Shown here: in pieces, positions 8,826 through 17,019 of the stretch
Layout of the letters: each line of letters opens with the position of its first letter
Position numbering within the stretch: position 1 is the stretch's first letter
Source of the DNA: Rhizobium leguminosarum bv. trifolii WSM2297
Lineage (GTDB): Bacteria > Pseudomonadota > Alphaproteobacteria > Rhizobiales > Rhizobiaceae
Length of the DNA: 64,000 bases
Direction of reading: 5' to 3'
Assembly: GCF_000271845.1 (NCBI RefSeq)
Contig: NZ_JH719395.1
Location: 62,001-126,000, forward strand
Position numbers and translations under genes: made by a program
Notes under the pieces: model-generated
The model's database searches: none
What the model was told of the DNA's origin: nothing
The model's input: only the letters and a program-made list of their open reading frames with translations

Positions 8826-9740
8826 GTGACAGCACAGTTGCGGGAGAAAGTGGCTTTGGTGGCAGGCGCGACACGCGGCGCCGGCCGCGGCATCGCGGTG
8901 GAACTCGGTGCCGCCGGCGCCACGGTCTATGTGACGGGGCGCACGACGCGCGCCCGGCAATCCGAATATATGAGGCCGGAGACGATCGAGGAGACGGCCG
9001 AGCTGGTAACGGCGGCTGGCGGCAAGGGCATTGCCGTGCCGGTCGACCACCTCGTCGCGCCGGAGGTCGAGGCGCTGATTGCCCGCATTCGCAGCGAGGC
9101 CGGCCGGCTCGATATTCTCGTCAACGATATCTGGGGCTGCGAGAAGCTGTTCGAATGGGACAAATCCGTCTGGGAGCATTCGCTGGACAAGGGCCTGCGC
9201 ATGCTGCGGCTCGGCATCGAAACCCATCTGATCACCGCCCATTACGCCCTGGCGCTGATGATCGAGCGACGGGGCGGGCTGCTGGTCGAGGTGACCGACG
9301 GCACGGCGGATTATAATGCCACGCACTATCGGCTTTCGCCCTTCTACGACCTCGTCAAAACCGGCGTCACCCGCATGGCCTGGGCACATGCGCAGGATCT
9401 GGCAAAACACGGCGCCACCGCCGTTTCGATCACGCCCGGCTGGCTGCGCTCCGAAATGATGTTGGATGCCTATGGGGTGCGCGAGGCAAATTGGCGCGAG
9501 GCGACGAAGGTGCAGCCGCATTTCGCCATTTCCGAAACCCCGCGTTTCGTCGGCCGCGCGGTGGCGGCCATATCAGCCGATCCCGACCGCGGCCGCTGGA
9601 ACGGCCAGTCGCTGTCGAGCGGCGGCATGGCCAAGATCTACGGCTTCGACGATATCGATGGTTCGCGGCCGGATTGCTGGCGCTACATGGTGGAAGTGCA
9701 GGAGCCGGGCAAACCTGCGGATGTGACCGGCTACCGCTAA
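8826..9740 (+). CDS. SDR family NAD(P)-dependent oxidoreductase
   Basis: A 304-residue classical-type short-chain dehydrogenase. The cofactor motif GATRGAGRGIA lies near residue 15, LDILVNDIWG follows, and the catalytic YDLVK fits YxxxK. I choose GTG at 8826 because GGAGG sits 8 bases upstream; a TTG at 8811 overlaps that Shine-Dalgarno. It is divergent from a TetR gene with an operator between them and is probably its target. Substrate unknown. It ends 10 bases before the convergent desaturase gene. Confidence 0.82.
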   Translation: MTAQLREKVALVAGATRGAGRGIAVELGAAGATVYVTGRTTRARQSEYMRPETIEETAELVTAAGGKGIAVPVDHLVAPEVEALIARIRSEAGRLDILVNDIWGCEKLFEWDKSVWEHSLDKGLRMLRLGIETHLITAHYALALMIERRGGLLVEVTDGTADYNATHYRLSPFYDLVKTGVTRMAWAHAQDLAKHGATAVSITPGWLRSEMMLDAYGVREANWREATKVQPHFAISETPRFVGRAVAAISADPDRGRWNGQSLSSGGMAKIYGFDDIDGSRPDCWRYMVEVQEPGKPADVTGYR

Positions 9741-9750
9741 GGGTGCTTGC

Positions 9751-10848
9751 TTATCGTACGGCGGCGAGCCGCGCGGCGTCACGAAACGAGACCAGCCTTT
9801 TCGTCTGTTCGTCCCACAGCACCAGCTTGACGCAGCGCAGGCTTTCCATGAGCGTGATGCGGCCGAGGTCGGCAAGTTCCGGATGGTCCCGCAGCACCTC
9901 CGGCAGCCGGTAGTAGGGCACCCGGCTGGACAGATGATGCACATGGTGGATGCCGATATTGCCGGTGATCCAGCGCAGCACCGGCGGCAGGTCATAATGC
10001 GAGGCGCCGTGGAGGGCCGCGTGCTGGAACTGCCAGTCCGGTTCCTTGGACCAGTGGGTTTCCTCGAACTGGTGCTGGACGTAGAACAGCCAGACGCCGG
10101 CAGCACCGGCCAGAAGCACGGTCGGCAAATGCACCAGCAGGAAGGGGACGATCCCGACCGCCCAGATCAGCAGTGCGGCGACCAGCGCGATGGCCAGATT
10201 GGTCGCCATGGTCGAGACCCAGGGCAGGGCACCGGAGCGCATCATGCCGAAAGGCAGGCGCTGCTTGAAGATGAACAGCCAAGCCGGTCCGATACCGAAC
10301 ATCACGGCCGGGTGCCGGTAGAGCCGGTAGGCGAGCCGGCCGCGCCGCGACAGCGCGCTATATTCGGCGATCGTCAGTGTCTCGATGTCGCCGACGCCGC
10401 GCTCGTCGAGGTTTCCGGCCGAGGCGTGGTGTTCGGCATGCGCCCGGCGCCAATAGTCGTAAGGCGTCAGCGTCAGGACGCCGATCGTGCGCCCAACCCA
10501 GTCGTCGACGCCGCGACGGGCGAAAAACGAGCCGTGGCCGCAATCGTGCTGGATCATGAACAGCCGGAGCAGGAAGGCGGCGGCGGGAACGACGAGGATC
10601 AGGCCGGGCCAGAAGCTGTAGTGAACCGCCGCCCATGCGGCAGCCCAGAACAATACGAAGGGGACGACCGTGACGGCAAGCTCGAAAGCGCTGCGTCCGG
10701 CCCGTGGCTGGCGATATCCGGCAAGGATCTTCAGCCAGCGCTTTTCAGCCAAAAGCGCGGCGTGTCCCTCGGCCGAGTTTTCGGCGGATTCGCCTGACGG
10801 GGCCACTTGGATTTCCTCGCTCTCAATGCGGCGCGCGGATTCGATCAC
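9751..10848 (-). CDS. Membrane fatty acid desaturase
   Basis: A 365-residue di-iron membrane desaturase that introduces a double bond into acyl chains. The three histidine boxes are present: HDCGH at 101-105, HAEHH at 137-141 and HHVHH at 301-305, with hydrophobic segments between them (for example FELAVTVVPFVLFWAAAWAA). I choose the GTG at 10848 because it overlaps, as GTGA, the stop of a small upstream reading frame with a good ribosome binding site. The frame is open to an ATG at 10998 but that extension is low-complexity and unlike the family. Regiospecificity cannot be read from sequence. Confidence 0.85.
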   Translation of the reverse strand: MIESARRIESEEIQVAPSGESAENSAEGHAALLAEKRWLKILAGYRQPRAGRSAFELAVTVVPFVLFWAAAWAAVHYSFWPGLILVVPAAAFLLRLFMIQHDCGHGSFFARRGVDDWVGRTIGVLTLTPYDYWRRAHAEHHASAGNLDERGVGDIETLTIAEYSALSRRGRLAYRLYRHPAVMFGIGPAWLFIFKQRLPFGMMRSGALPWVSTMATNLAIALVAALLIWAVGIVPFLLVHLPTVLLAGAAGVWLFYVQHQFEETHWSKEPDWQFQHAALHGASHYDLPPVLRWITGNIGIHHVHHLSSRVPYYRLPEVLRDHPELADLGRITLMESLRCVKLVLWDEQTKRLVSFRDAARLAAVR

Positions 10849-10961
10849 AGAATAGCGCCATGAAAGGCCGCGAGACTCGAAAGGCCGAGTGCGATCACCA
10901 CGGCCGAGCGAATAAGAAAGAGCGGATAGTTGAAGTGGTACATTGTATGAAAAGTGGTCAT
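10845..10961 (-). CDS. 38-residue membrane micro-protein coupled to the desaturase
   Basis: Starts MTTFHTMYHFNYPLF and continues with a hydrophobic helix (AVVIALGLSSLAAF) before a short C-terminus. AGGAAG lies about 10 bases before the ATG. Its TGA stop overlaps the GTG start of the desaturase as GTGA, the classic arrangement for translational coupling. It could be a small partner subunit in the membrane or simply a leader that sets desaturase translation. I know of no family. Confidence 0.55.
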   Translation of the reverse strand: MTTFHTMYHFNYPLFLIRSAVVIALGLSSLAAFHGAIL

Positions 10962-11121
10962 GGGTGCAGCACTTCCTGTTTTTCTGAATGCAAGTCAATG
11001 GGTGATAGTGTCACGCCGGAGCGTGGCGCTGCCGACAGGACGCGCGATCACGCATGATTTTGCGCAAATCGATCTTGATTTACGCTTGATGTGCGAGGGG
11101 GCGGGAGGCTCGAAAGAGCGT

Positions 11122-11265
11122 CTATTTCTTTGGAGCGCTGCCGTGTGGGGCGGCCGCGGTCGCCGTCTTCATCTGGTTGGCGAATGTGCTTTCCACCTTC
11201 GCCGCCTGCTTGTCCTTCTTCGGCTTCCGGACCTCGCGATTGCTTCTGACCTGTCCTTTTGCCAT
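11122..11265 (-). CDS. Small basic protein, 47 residues
   Basis: Starts MAKGQVRSNREVRKPKKDKQ and ends in an Ala/Lys-rich tail (GSAPKK). CGGGAG lies 8 bases before the ATG. It is strongly basic without hydrophobic segments, so a nucleic-acid or ribosome-associated role is possible, but this is inference. I recall near-identical short proteins annotated as hypothetical in other rhizobia. A longer overlapping frame (11048-11554) in another phase has no such features. Confidence 0.65.
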   Translation of the reverse strand: MAKGQVRSNREVRKPKKDKQAAKVESTFANQMKTATAAAPHGSAPKK

Positions 11266-11807
11266 GGATAAATCTCCCGTTTGATCGAACACTGAAAGCC
11301 GTAGCCTGCGCGGTGTTCGCCCACTTGTCGGTCGCGACCGGAGATCGCGGGATCGTCATGAGGGCAACCCGACAACGCCGGGCCGCAGGAATTGAATGAA
11401 ATGATGCCTGCTGAAACCGCATCGAAGTCTGGAGGCGGATGACCGGAGAGGTCACCAAAAGCCAAACCTGACGTTGAGACGGGACGTCACCATGCTTCGC
11501 GATCGGGAAAATGGCGGGCCGGAATCCGGTCACCGCAGATGCCGCATCGGCCAAATCAGCGAGCCATCCTTTTACAATGAAATTGCGGTGCCATTAAGGC
11601 CATTGCCGCAGGAAAGCCACATTTCCACAGGGTTTAGTCAGGGATGGGGACCAGGCGGATCAGCTTGGTTCTTTTCCATTTCAGCCCGGCCCGATGCCGA
11701 CATGCCGCGGGCCGGCCAAGGGTCGATGTCCCGCCCGATATCGAACGGCACGTGCATGCCGCCGGCCCTGGGCAGGCGGTCATTCATCGATAGAAGATGC
11801 GGGGCGC
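11266..11807. other. Intergenic stretch, nothing identified
   Basis: A 542-base gap between two micro-protein genes. Open frames here lack ribosome binding sites and recognisable motifs on either strand. It presumably contains the promoter of the 47-residue basic protein. I see no clear repeat or RNA gene. Confidence 0.5.
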
Positions 11808-12104
11808 TTAGCCGGCGGCACGTCTTTCGCGCGGCAATCCTTGAATCGCATATCGGTTGCAGATGGGGGTGACCGGCTTCGGCGGTTCTTTCGGCTTGCC
11901 GAAATGGTATTCGAGAGCCTTTGAGAGCATGGCCGGCGAGGTGACGCCCTCTTGGAACAGCCTGATCAGCAGCACGGCGGCGACGTTGAAGACCCGTTGG
12001 TCGTCGATCAGGATTCTGGCGTCGTAGCCAGCCTCGTCGAGCACGCCCTGAAGCATGTCGAGATCGGACGAGGTCAGATGCGGCTTTTCGGAAGTGGAAG
12101 ACAT
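11808..12104 (-). CDS. Micro-protein paralogous to the one at 2836
   Basis: A 98-residue protein (MSSTSEKPHLTSSDLDMLQG...). The start at 12104 has an excellent AGGAGG 6 bases upstream. Residues 10-65 share motif order with the 68-residue protein at 2836-3042: DLDMLQGVLD, QRVFNVAAVLLIRLFQEG, a serine turn, and LSKALEYHFG. A proline-rich linker (KPKEPPKPV) leads to a basic tail (NRYAIQGLPRERRAAG) absent from the shorter copy. Function unknown. Confidence 0.65.
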   Translation of the reverse strand: MSSTSEKPHLTSSDLDMLQGVLDEAGYDARILIDDQRVFNVAAVLLIRLFQEGVTSPAMLSKALEYHFGKPKEPPKPVTPICNRYAIQGLPRERRAAG

Positions 12105-12246
12105 GGGTCCTCCTTTCGTCGGGGCGAGGGGATAAAACCCCCAGTCGGCAGCGCCCGTGCCATGGCTGCCGACGGCGAGACCATGCACCTTTCGCCGAGG
12201 CAAGGCAATAAGTTTCTTATTGCTAATATGCGCTTTTTCTGATGAA

Positions 12247-12274
12247 GCGCCCGCACCCATCAGGGTGCGGGCGC
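12247..12274 (-). terminator. Strong hairpin downstream of the MFS gene
   Basis: A perfect 12-bp stem GCGCCCGCACCC / GGGTGCGGGCGC with a 4-base loop, beginning 5 bases after the MFS stop. There is no long U-tract on the minus strand (TTCATC follows), but position and strength fit a transcription terminator. Confidence 0.6.
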
Positions 12275-12279
12275 AGCGG

Positions 12280-13680
12280 TCATTCCGCCGCCTGATAGGC
12301 CGACGTCCGGGCGGCCGATGTCCGCGGACCGGCGGCGGCAAGCAGGGTGATCGCGACCGCAAGCAGCGCCACGAAGGCGATGCCGGCGACATAAGGGTCC
12401 CAGCCGAAATGCGGTGCGGCGCCGAACACGGCCGAGGCGGCTGCAAGCACGATGCCGCCGCCGATTTGGAAGGAGGCGAAGAGCAGTCCGGAGGCGAGCC
12501 CTGACTTGTCGTCCTCGACGTCGGAAAGGGCCGCGACCTGCACTGAGGGGTAGGTCAAGGCGTAACCGAGGCCGAGCGGGACCTGCGAAAACAACACGAG
12601 CAGGATCGGGTCGACATGGCCAAGCGCGGTCACCCAGAAGATGTAGCTGAAGGCCTGCAGCCCGACACCTGCCGCCATCAGCCCGGTGGCGCCGCGATTT
12701 TGCGCCAGCGCCGCAAAACGTGGCGCCAGGAACATGACGAAGACGCCGCCGAGCGCAAAGCAGAAGCCGGTGGTAAAGGCCGACCAGCCGATAACGTTCT
12801 GATAATAGAGCGTCGCCAGGAACTGGAAGCCGACATAGGCGCCTTGGAAGAGGGCGGCAATCGCATTGGCGTGCCGGAGTTTCGCCCGGCGAAACATGCC
12901 GAGCGGCACCATCGGATCGGCGTGGCGCGCTTCGACCACGAGGAAGAGCAGGATTAGCGCCAGTGACGCGATCAGCGAGCCCCAGGTGGCAAAAGCCTGC
13001 CAGCCGGCGGCCGCCGCATTGGTGATGCCGAAGACGAAGAGCAGCAGACCGGGGGTGATCGTCAGTGCGCCGGCCCAGTCGAAGGTGGGCCGCGGTCCCG
13101 TCCTTTTCGGGTCGGCCGGCAGCGCCAGCGGGACAAGCGCAAGCGTCAGGATGGCAACCGGCGCGCCCATGACAAGCGTCGCCCGCCAGCTGAAGATCGT
13201 CGCCGCGCCGCCGAGTACCATGCCGAGCACGAAGCCGGTGGCGCCGGTGGAGGCGAAGACGCCGAGCGCCTTTGCCCGTGCGGTTCCCTCGCCGAAGACG
13301 GAGAGCAGCAGCGCAAGGGCCGCAGGCGCGGTAAAGGCGGCGGCAATGCCCTTGATCAATCGGGCGGCGATCAGCGTCGGGCCGCTGTCGACGAAGCCGC
13401 CGGCGATGCTGGCGGCGGCAAAGATCGCCAGCGACCAGAGGAAGACGCGGCGATGGCCGAAGACGTCGGCGACCCGGCCGCCGAGCAGCAGAAACCCGCC
13501 ATAGCCGAGCACATAGGCGCTGACGGCCCATTGCAGCGATGTCGCCTCCATGCCGAGTTCGGCCTGGATGGCGGGCAGCGCGACGCCGATGGTGGAGACG
13601 TCCATGGCGTCGAGAAAGTTGGCGGTGCAGAGCAGCAGCAATGCCAGCCCCGCTCCGCTTTTCGATTTGGAAAATGTCAT
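12280..13680 (-). CDS. MFS transporter, drug:H+ antiporter-2 type
   Basis: A 466-residue polytopic permease of the major facilitator superfamily. It begins MTFSKSKSGAGLALLLLCTA with the N-terminal signature LDAMDVSTIGVALPAIQ and GGFLLLGGRVADVFGHRRVF (motif A region). About 12-14 membrane segments are expected. AAGGA lies 9 bases before the ATG; the frame runs on to 14319 but that part is antisense to the LysR gene. It is divergent from a LysR regulator, its probable controller. Likely an exporter; substrate unknown. Confidence 0.85.
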   Translation of the reverse strand: MTFSKSKSGAGLALLLLCTANFLDAMDVSTIGVALPAIQAELGMEATSLQWAVSAYVLGYGGFLLLGGRVADVFGHRRVFLWSLAIFAAASIAGGFVDSGPTLIAARLIKGIAAAFTAPAALALLLSVFGEGTARAKALGVFASTGATGFVLGMVLGGAATIFSWRATLVMGAPVAILTLALVPLALPADPKRTGPRPTFDWAGALTITPGLLLFVFGITNAAAAGWQAFATWGSLIASLALILLFLVVEARHADPMVPLGMFRRAKLRHANAIAALFQGAYVGFQFLATLYYQNVIGWSAFTTGFCFALGGVFVMFLAPRFAALAQNRGATGLMAAGVGLQAFSYIFWVTALGHVDPILLVLFSQVPLGLGYALTYPSVQVAALSDVEDDKSGLASGLLFASFQIGGGIVLAAASAVFGAAPHFGWDPYVAGIAFVALLAVAITLLAAAGPRTSAARTSAYQAAE

Positions 13681-13763
13681 CGAAATCGTTCCTTCTTTGC
13701 TGCCGCCTCGTCGGGGGAGGTTGCGCGGACGGCAGGGAACGAGAAAATGTACAGCTTCCATTC

Positions 13764-13780
13764 CTATTGCAAATTGATAG
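13764..13780. promoter_or_regulatory. Possible LysR box
   Basis: CTAT-N9-ATAG, containing a LysR-like T-Nx-A core, lies in the MFS/LysR divergent gap 25 bases before the LysR start. The arms are only 4 bases long, so this is weak. Confidence 0.25.
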
Positions 13781-13804
13781 TAGCCATGCCAGGTATTACT
13801 CATA

Positions 13805-14767
13805 ATGATGAATGATGCCACGCTTCGCAAAATCGACCTGAACCTGCTGCTGGCCTTTTCGGTGCTGATGCAGGAGCGCAATGTCAGCCGCGCCGCCGAG
13901 CGCCTGCTGCTCGGCCAGCCGGGCCTATCGGCCGCTTTGCGGCGCCTGCGCGAGGCGCTGGACGATGAATTATTCGTGCGCGTCGGCCGCGGCCTGCAGC
14001 CGACGCCGCGCGCGCTGTCCATTGCCCCGGCAATCGAGGATGCGCTGTCCGGCATCGAGCGCGCCATCCGCCCGCAGGCCGAATTCGATCCGGCGAGCTG
14101 GCAGGGCGAGTTCCGCATCGGCATGTGCGACAATCTCGAATCGGCCTTCTTCGGCCCGCTTGCCGCCCGCCTGCTGCGACTTTCACCCGGCGCCCGGCTG
14201 ATCGGCATTGCCTCGGAAAAGCGCGACGCGGCGCGCCGGCTGGACGAGGGCGTCTTCGATTTCAGCGTGTCCGTGCATGACGAACCGGCCTCCTGGCACA
14301 TCCGTGCGCCGCTGTTCAATCAGGCTTCGATCTGCATTTACGACGAGGCTCAACTCAAGCTGAAGGCGCCGTTGAGCCTTGAGGATTTCGCCAACGTCGC
14401 GCATCTCACCGTCTCGTTCGAAGGCAATGCCTCTACCAGCATCGACATTGCGCTGAGCCGCACCGGCCACAGCCGCCATGTGGTGGCGACGGTGCCGCGC
14501 TTTTCCGCATTGCCGACGGCGCTGCGGGCGATGCCCGCCATCGCCACCGTGCCGGAATCGATCGGCCGCTGCATGGCGCAGCTGCATGGGTTGACGATCT
14601 GCGCGCCGCCGCTTTCGCTGCCGGCCGATCCGGTGACCATGCTTTACCGCCGCGTCGACCAGGCCGACGGCCGGGCGCGCTGGTTCCGCCGCCTGTTCCT
14701 CGACGTCGCCGGCGAGGCGCTCGAAGCCTCCGGCTGCCGCGTCGCGATATCGAGAGCGGCGGCCTAA
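13805..14767 (+). CDS. LysR family transcriptional regulator (divergent to MFS)
   Basis: A 320-residue LysR-type regulator. The N-terminal winged helix-turn-helix reads LLLAFSVLMQERNVSRAAER followed by QPGLSAALRRLREALDDELF; the C-terminal substrate-binding domain follows from about residue 95. It starts at the first of two adjacent ATG codons, and 13808 is equally possible. It is divergent from the MFS exporter gene 124 bases away, the usual arrangement of a LysR regulator with its target. Confidence 0.88.
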   Translation: MMNDATLRKIDLNLLLAFSVLMQERNVSRAAERLLLGQPGLSAALRRLREALDDELFVRVGRGLQPTPRALSIAPAIEDALSGIERAIRPQAEFDPASWQGEFRIGMCDNLESAFFGPLAARLLRLSPGARLIGIASEKRDAARRLDEGVFDFSVSVHDEPASWHIRAPLFNQASICIYDEAQLKLKAPLSLEDFANVAHLTVSFEGNASTSIDIALSRTGHSRHVVATVPRFSALPTALRAMPAIATVPESIGRCMAQLHGLTICAPPLSLPADPVTMLYRRVDQADGRARWFRRLFLDVAGEALEASGCRVAISRAAA

Positions 14768-14816
14768 AAAGTGCGATGGGGTTTTCCGTCCGGAATTGCG
14801 TAAAGATTAGAGCCTG

Positions 14817-15197
14817 TTACAGCTCGCCTTTGTGGAAATAGGCTTCGAGGCGGTAGCCGTCCGGGTCGATGATGAAGGCGGCGTAATAGAACTGCCCATA
14901 ATCCGGCCGGATGCCCGGTTCGCCATTATCCGTGCCGCCGGATGCAACGGCGGCTGCATGAAAAGCATCGACCGCGGCTTCATCAGGGGCGACGAAGCAG
15001 AAATGCAGTCCGGATCGCAGATCGGCAACAACCGGATGCTCGACCTGCATGATCCACAACCCGACCCTTTCCGGGCCGTAACCGATCATCGTGTCGGCAT
15101 TGGACAGGCGCTCATATCCAAGCGGCGCCAGCGCTGCATCGTAGAAGCGCCGGGCTCTTTCGAGGTCTTTGACGCCGAGGGAGATATGATCGAACAT
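14817..15197 (-). CDS. VOC (glyoxalase/bleomycin resistance) family protein
   Basis: A 126-residue protein with the VOC fold pattern: it starts MFDHISLGVKDLERARRFYD and ends AAFIIDPDGYRLEAYFHKGE. The paired beta-alpha-beta modules and the H and E metal-ligand positions (FDHIS, HFCF, RLEAYF) are visible. ATG at 15197 has AGGAG about 10 bases upstream; a TTG three codons earlier is too close to that site. Substrate unknown. It is convergent with the LysR gene. Confidence 0.82.
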   Translation of the reverse strand: MFDHISLGVKDLERARRFYDAALAPLGYERLSNADTMIGYGPERVGLWIMQVEHPVVADLRSGLHFCFVAPDEAAVDAFHAAAVASGGTDNGEPGIRPDYGQFYYAAFIIDPDGYRLEAYFHKGEL

Positions 15198-15378
15198 GGA
15201 CCGCAAACTCCTATAACACGCCGGATACGGATCCGGGGTGGTGCGGCATCACCATCTTTCAACCGCTCTCCGAAGTCAACGAACCCGCTGCCGGGAGCGG
15301 TCGGCGCGACAATAGCCCAGCCGACCGGCCCGCCAGCACGAATGGCTGGCCCCGCAATGCGCGAGGCCAGTCCCGACA

Positions 15379-15996
15379 TCAAGCGTTCACGACAGCCCAT
15401 TTCGGTGCAATGCCCGTACCGCGACCCAAGCCGTAACCGAGGCGGATGTTGAGCATGCCCAAGGGCTCGAGCAGGCGAGCGGCGTCCAGCGATCCGGTCT
15501 TCTCGATAGCGAAGCCGGCGTCCTTGACCAGTGCTGCTGCGGTTTCGACGGCGTCTTCGTCACCGGCCAGGAAGACCGGAAGGGTGGCGGTCTGATCGGG
15601 AGAGGCAGCAAAAAGCGCGGCAAAGATCGTGTTGAAAGCCTTCACGACCTTGGCGCCTCCGGCCTTGCGCTGGATCTCTTCGGCTGCCGACGTATCATGG
15701 CCAAACAGCAGGCCGGAAAAATCAGGTTTGAGTGGGTTGGTGATGTCGACGACGATCTTGCCTTCCAGTGCAGCGGCGCCGGCAAACTCGAGTGCCGAAG
15801 CATAGGGCAGCGCCAGCACCACGATGTCTGCTTGCGCAACGGCGCTCGCGATCGGCGCGCTCGAAGCGCCGATCTCCTCTGCCAACGACTTTGCCGCAGC
15901 GTCGTTGCGTGATGCGAGGATGAGATCGCGCTTGCCAGCGAGGCGGCGGGCCAGGCCCGCGCCCATGTTTCCAGTTCCGATGATGGCGGTTTTCAT
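15379..15996 (-). CDS. NADPH-dependent F420 reductase-like oxidoreductase
   Basis: A 205-residue Rossmann protein starting MKTAIIGTGNMGAGLARRLA (GxGxxGxG dinucleotide motif), with DIVVLALPYASALEF and VVDITNPLKPDF, and VVKAFNTIFA in the middle, all typical of the NADP oxidoreductase / coenzyme F420-dependent family. AAGGAG lies 8 bases before ATG 15996; upstream frame extension to 16659 is antisense to the next LysR gene. Rhizobia are not known for F420, so the physiological electron carrier is uncertain. Divergent from a LysR regulator. Confidence 0.82.
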   Translation of the reverse strand: MKTAIIGTGNMGAGLARRLAGKRDLILASRNDAAAKSLAEEIGASSAPIASAVAQADIVVLALPYASALEFAGAAALEGKIVVDITNPLKPDFSGLLFGHDTSAAEEIQRKAGGAKVVKAFNTIFAALFAASPDQTATLPVFLAGDEDAVETAAALVKDAGFAIEKTGSLDAARLLEPLGMLNIRLGYGLGRGTGIAPKWAVVNA

Positions 15997-16098
15997 TTGG
16001 TCGTCTCCTTGGTGAGATTGAATGTCTCGGATATAGCCGACCGCGATCCCATCTTTAATGGCATTGAATGGGGAGATATAATTGCATAAAAGTATCGA

Positions 16099-16986
16099 AT
16101 GAGCGATCTCGCCAATCTGCAGACCTTTGTCGCCGTAGCCACGGCCGGTAGCTTCGCCAAGGCTGCCGCCAGGCTCAACCTGTCGCCCGCCATGGTGGGC
16201 CGCCGTATTCAGGCTTTGGAGATGGACTATGGCGTCAAGCTGATCGAACGCACCACCCGAAGCCAGAGGCTCACCGAGATCGGCCTCAGCTTTCTGGAGA
16301 GAGCAAGCCGGGTGATCGATGAGCTGGAGCAGTTGAACGACCTCGCCGGCCCGCAGAACGACGAAATATCCGGCCACCTCCGCATCAGCGGCCCGACCAC
16401 TCTCGGGGTAAAGCGGCTGGCATCGTCCATTGCTCGCTTCGCCAATCAGCATCCCGCTGTCAGCCTGGAGCTCAATCTGACCGACCGGAACGTCGATATG
16501 ATTTCGGAAGGTTATGACCTGGCCATTCGGGTGGCAAATCTGCGCCCGTCTTCCTTGATCGCAAGAAAGATCGGCACTTATCGCTTCGTCTGCTGCGCCT
16601 CTCCCGGTTATCTCGACAAGAACGGCGTGCCGACCCATCCCGAGCAGTTGGAACGGCATCGCTGCATCCTAAGTCTCAACCTCGTCCCACGCGATCAATG
16701 GCATTTCGAAGGTCCGGACGGACGGGTGCTGGCGGCAAAGATCAACAGCAATATCGGTATCGACAATGGCGAAGCCATGCGGGTTGCTGCGGTGGAAGAT
16801 GCCGGAATCGTCTATGCGCCTGAGGTTCTGGTCGAGGAAGACATCGCCGCGGGACGGCTGGCCGAGGTGCTCGCGGATTGGGACAAGTACAGCCTGCCAA
16901 TCCATGCAGTTCACCCGTCCAGGCAGTTTGTGCCGCGACGGGTGAAGGCGGTGATCGGCTGGATCGCGGGGGATCTCCGCCGATAA
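16099..16986 (+). CDS. LysR family transcriptional regulator (divergent to F420-type reductase)
   Basis: A 295-residue LysR regulator with DNA-binding helix AGSFAKAAARLNLSPAMVGR at about 16-35 and a substrate-binding domain (GHLRISGPTTLGVKRL onward) of the CrgA-like class. It is divergent from the 205-residue oxidoreductase with a 102-base gap containing the AT-rich ATATAATTGCATAAAAGTAT just before its start. It probably regulates that gene and itself (inference). Confidence 0.87.
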   Translation: MSDLANLQTFVAVATAGSFAKAAARLNLSPAMVGRRIQALEMDYGVKLIERTTRSQRLTEIGLSFLERASRVIDELEQLNDLAGPQNDEISGHLRISGPTTLGVKRLASSIARFANQHPAVSLELNLTDRNVDMISEGYDLAIRVANLRPSSLIARKIGTYRFVCCASPGYLDKNGVPTHPEQLERHRCILSLNLVPRDQWHFEGPDGRVLAAKINSNIGIDNGEAMRVAAVEDAGIVYAPEVLVEEDIAAGRLAEVLADWDKYSLPIHAVHPSRQFVPRRVKAVIGWIAGDLRR

Positions 16987-17019
16987 AATCAGGCAGAAGT
17001 CGCGAGCGGCGGCGCGGCC

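Noticed and set aside
11048..11554. 168-codon minus-strand frame overlapping the 47-residue basic protein
   Set aside because: It is a different phase of the smaller gene, which has the better ribosome binding site and composition.
12260..13531. 423-codon alternative phase within the MFS gene
   Set aside because: Arg-rich shadow of the transporter in another phase.
13764..13780. LysR box as a firm regulatory finding
   Set aside because: Arms are only 4 bases; kept only as a low-confidence feature.
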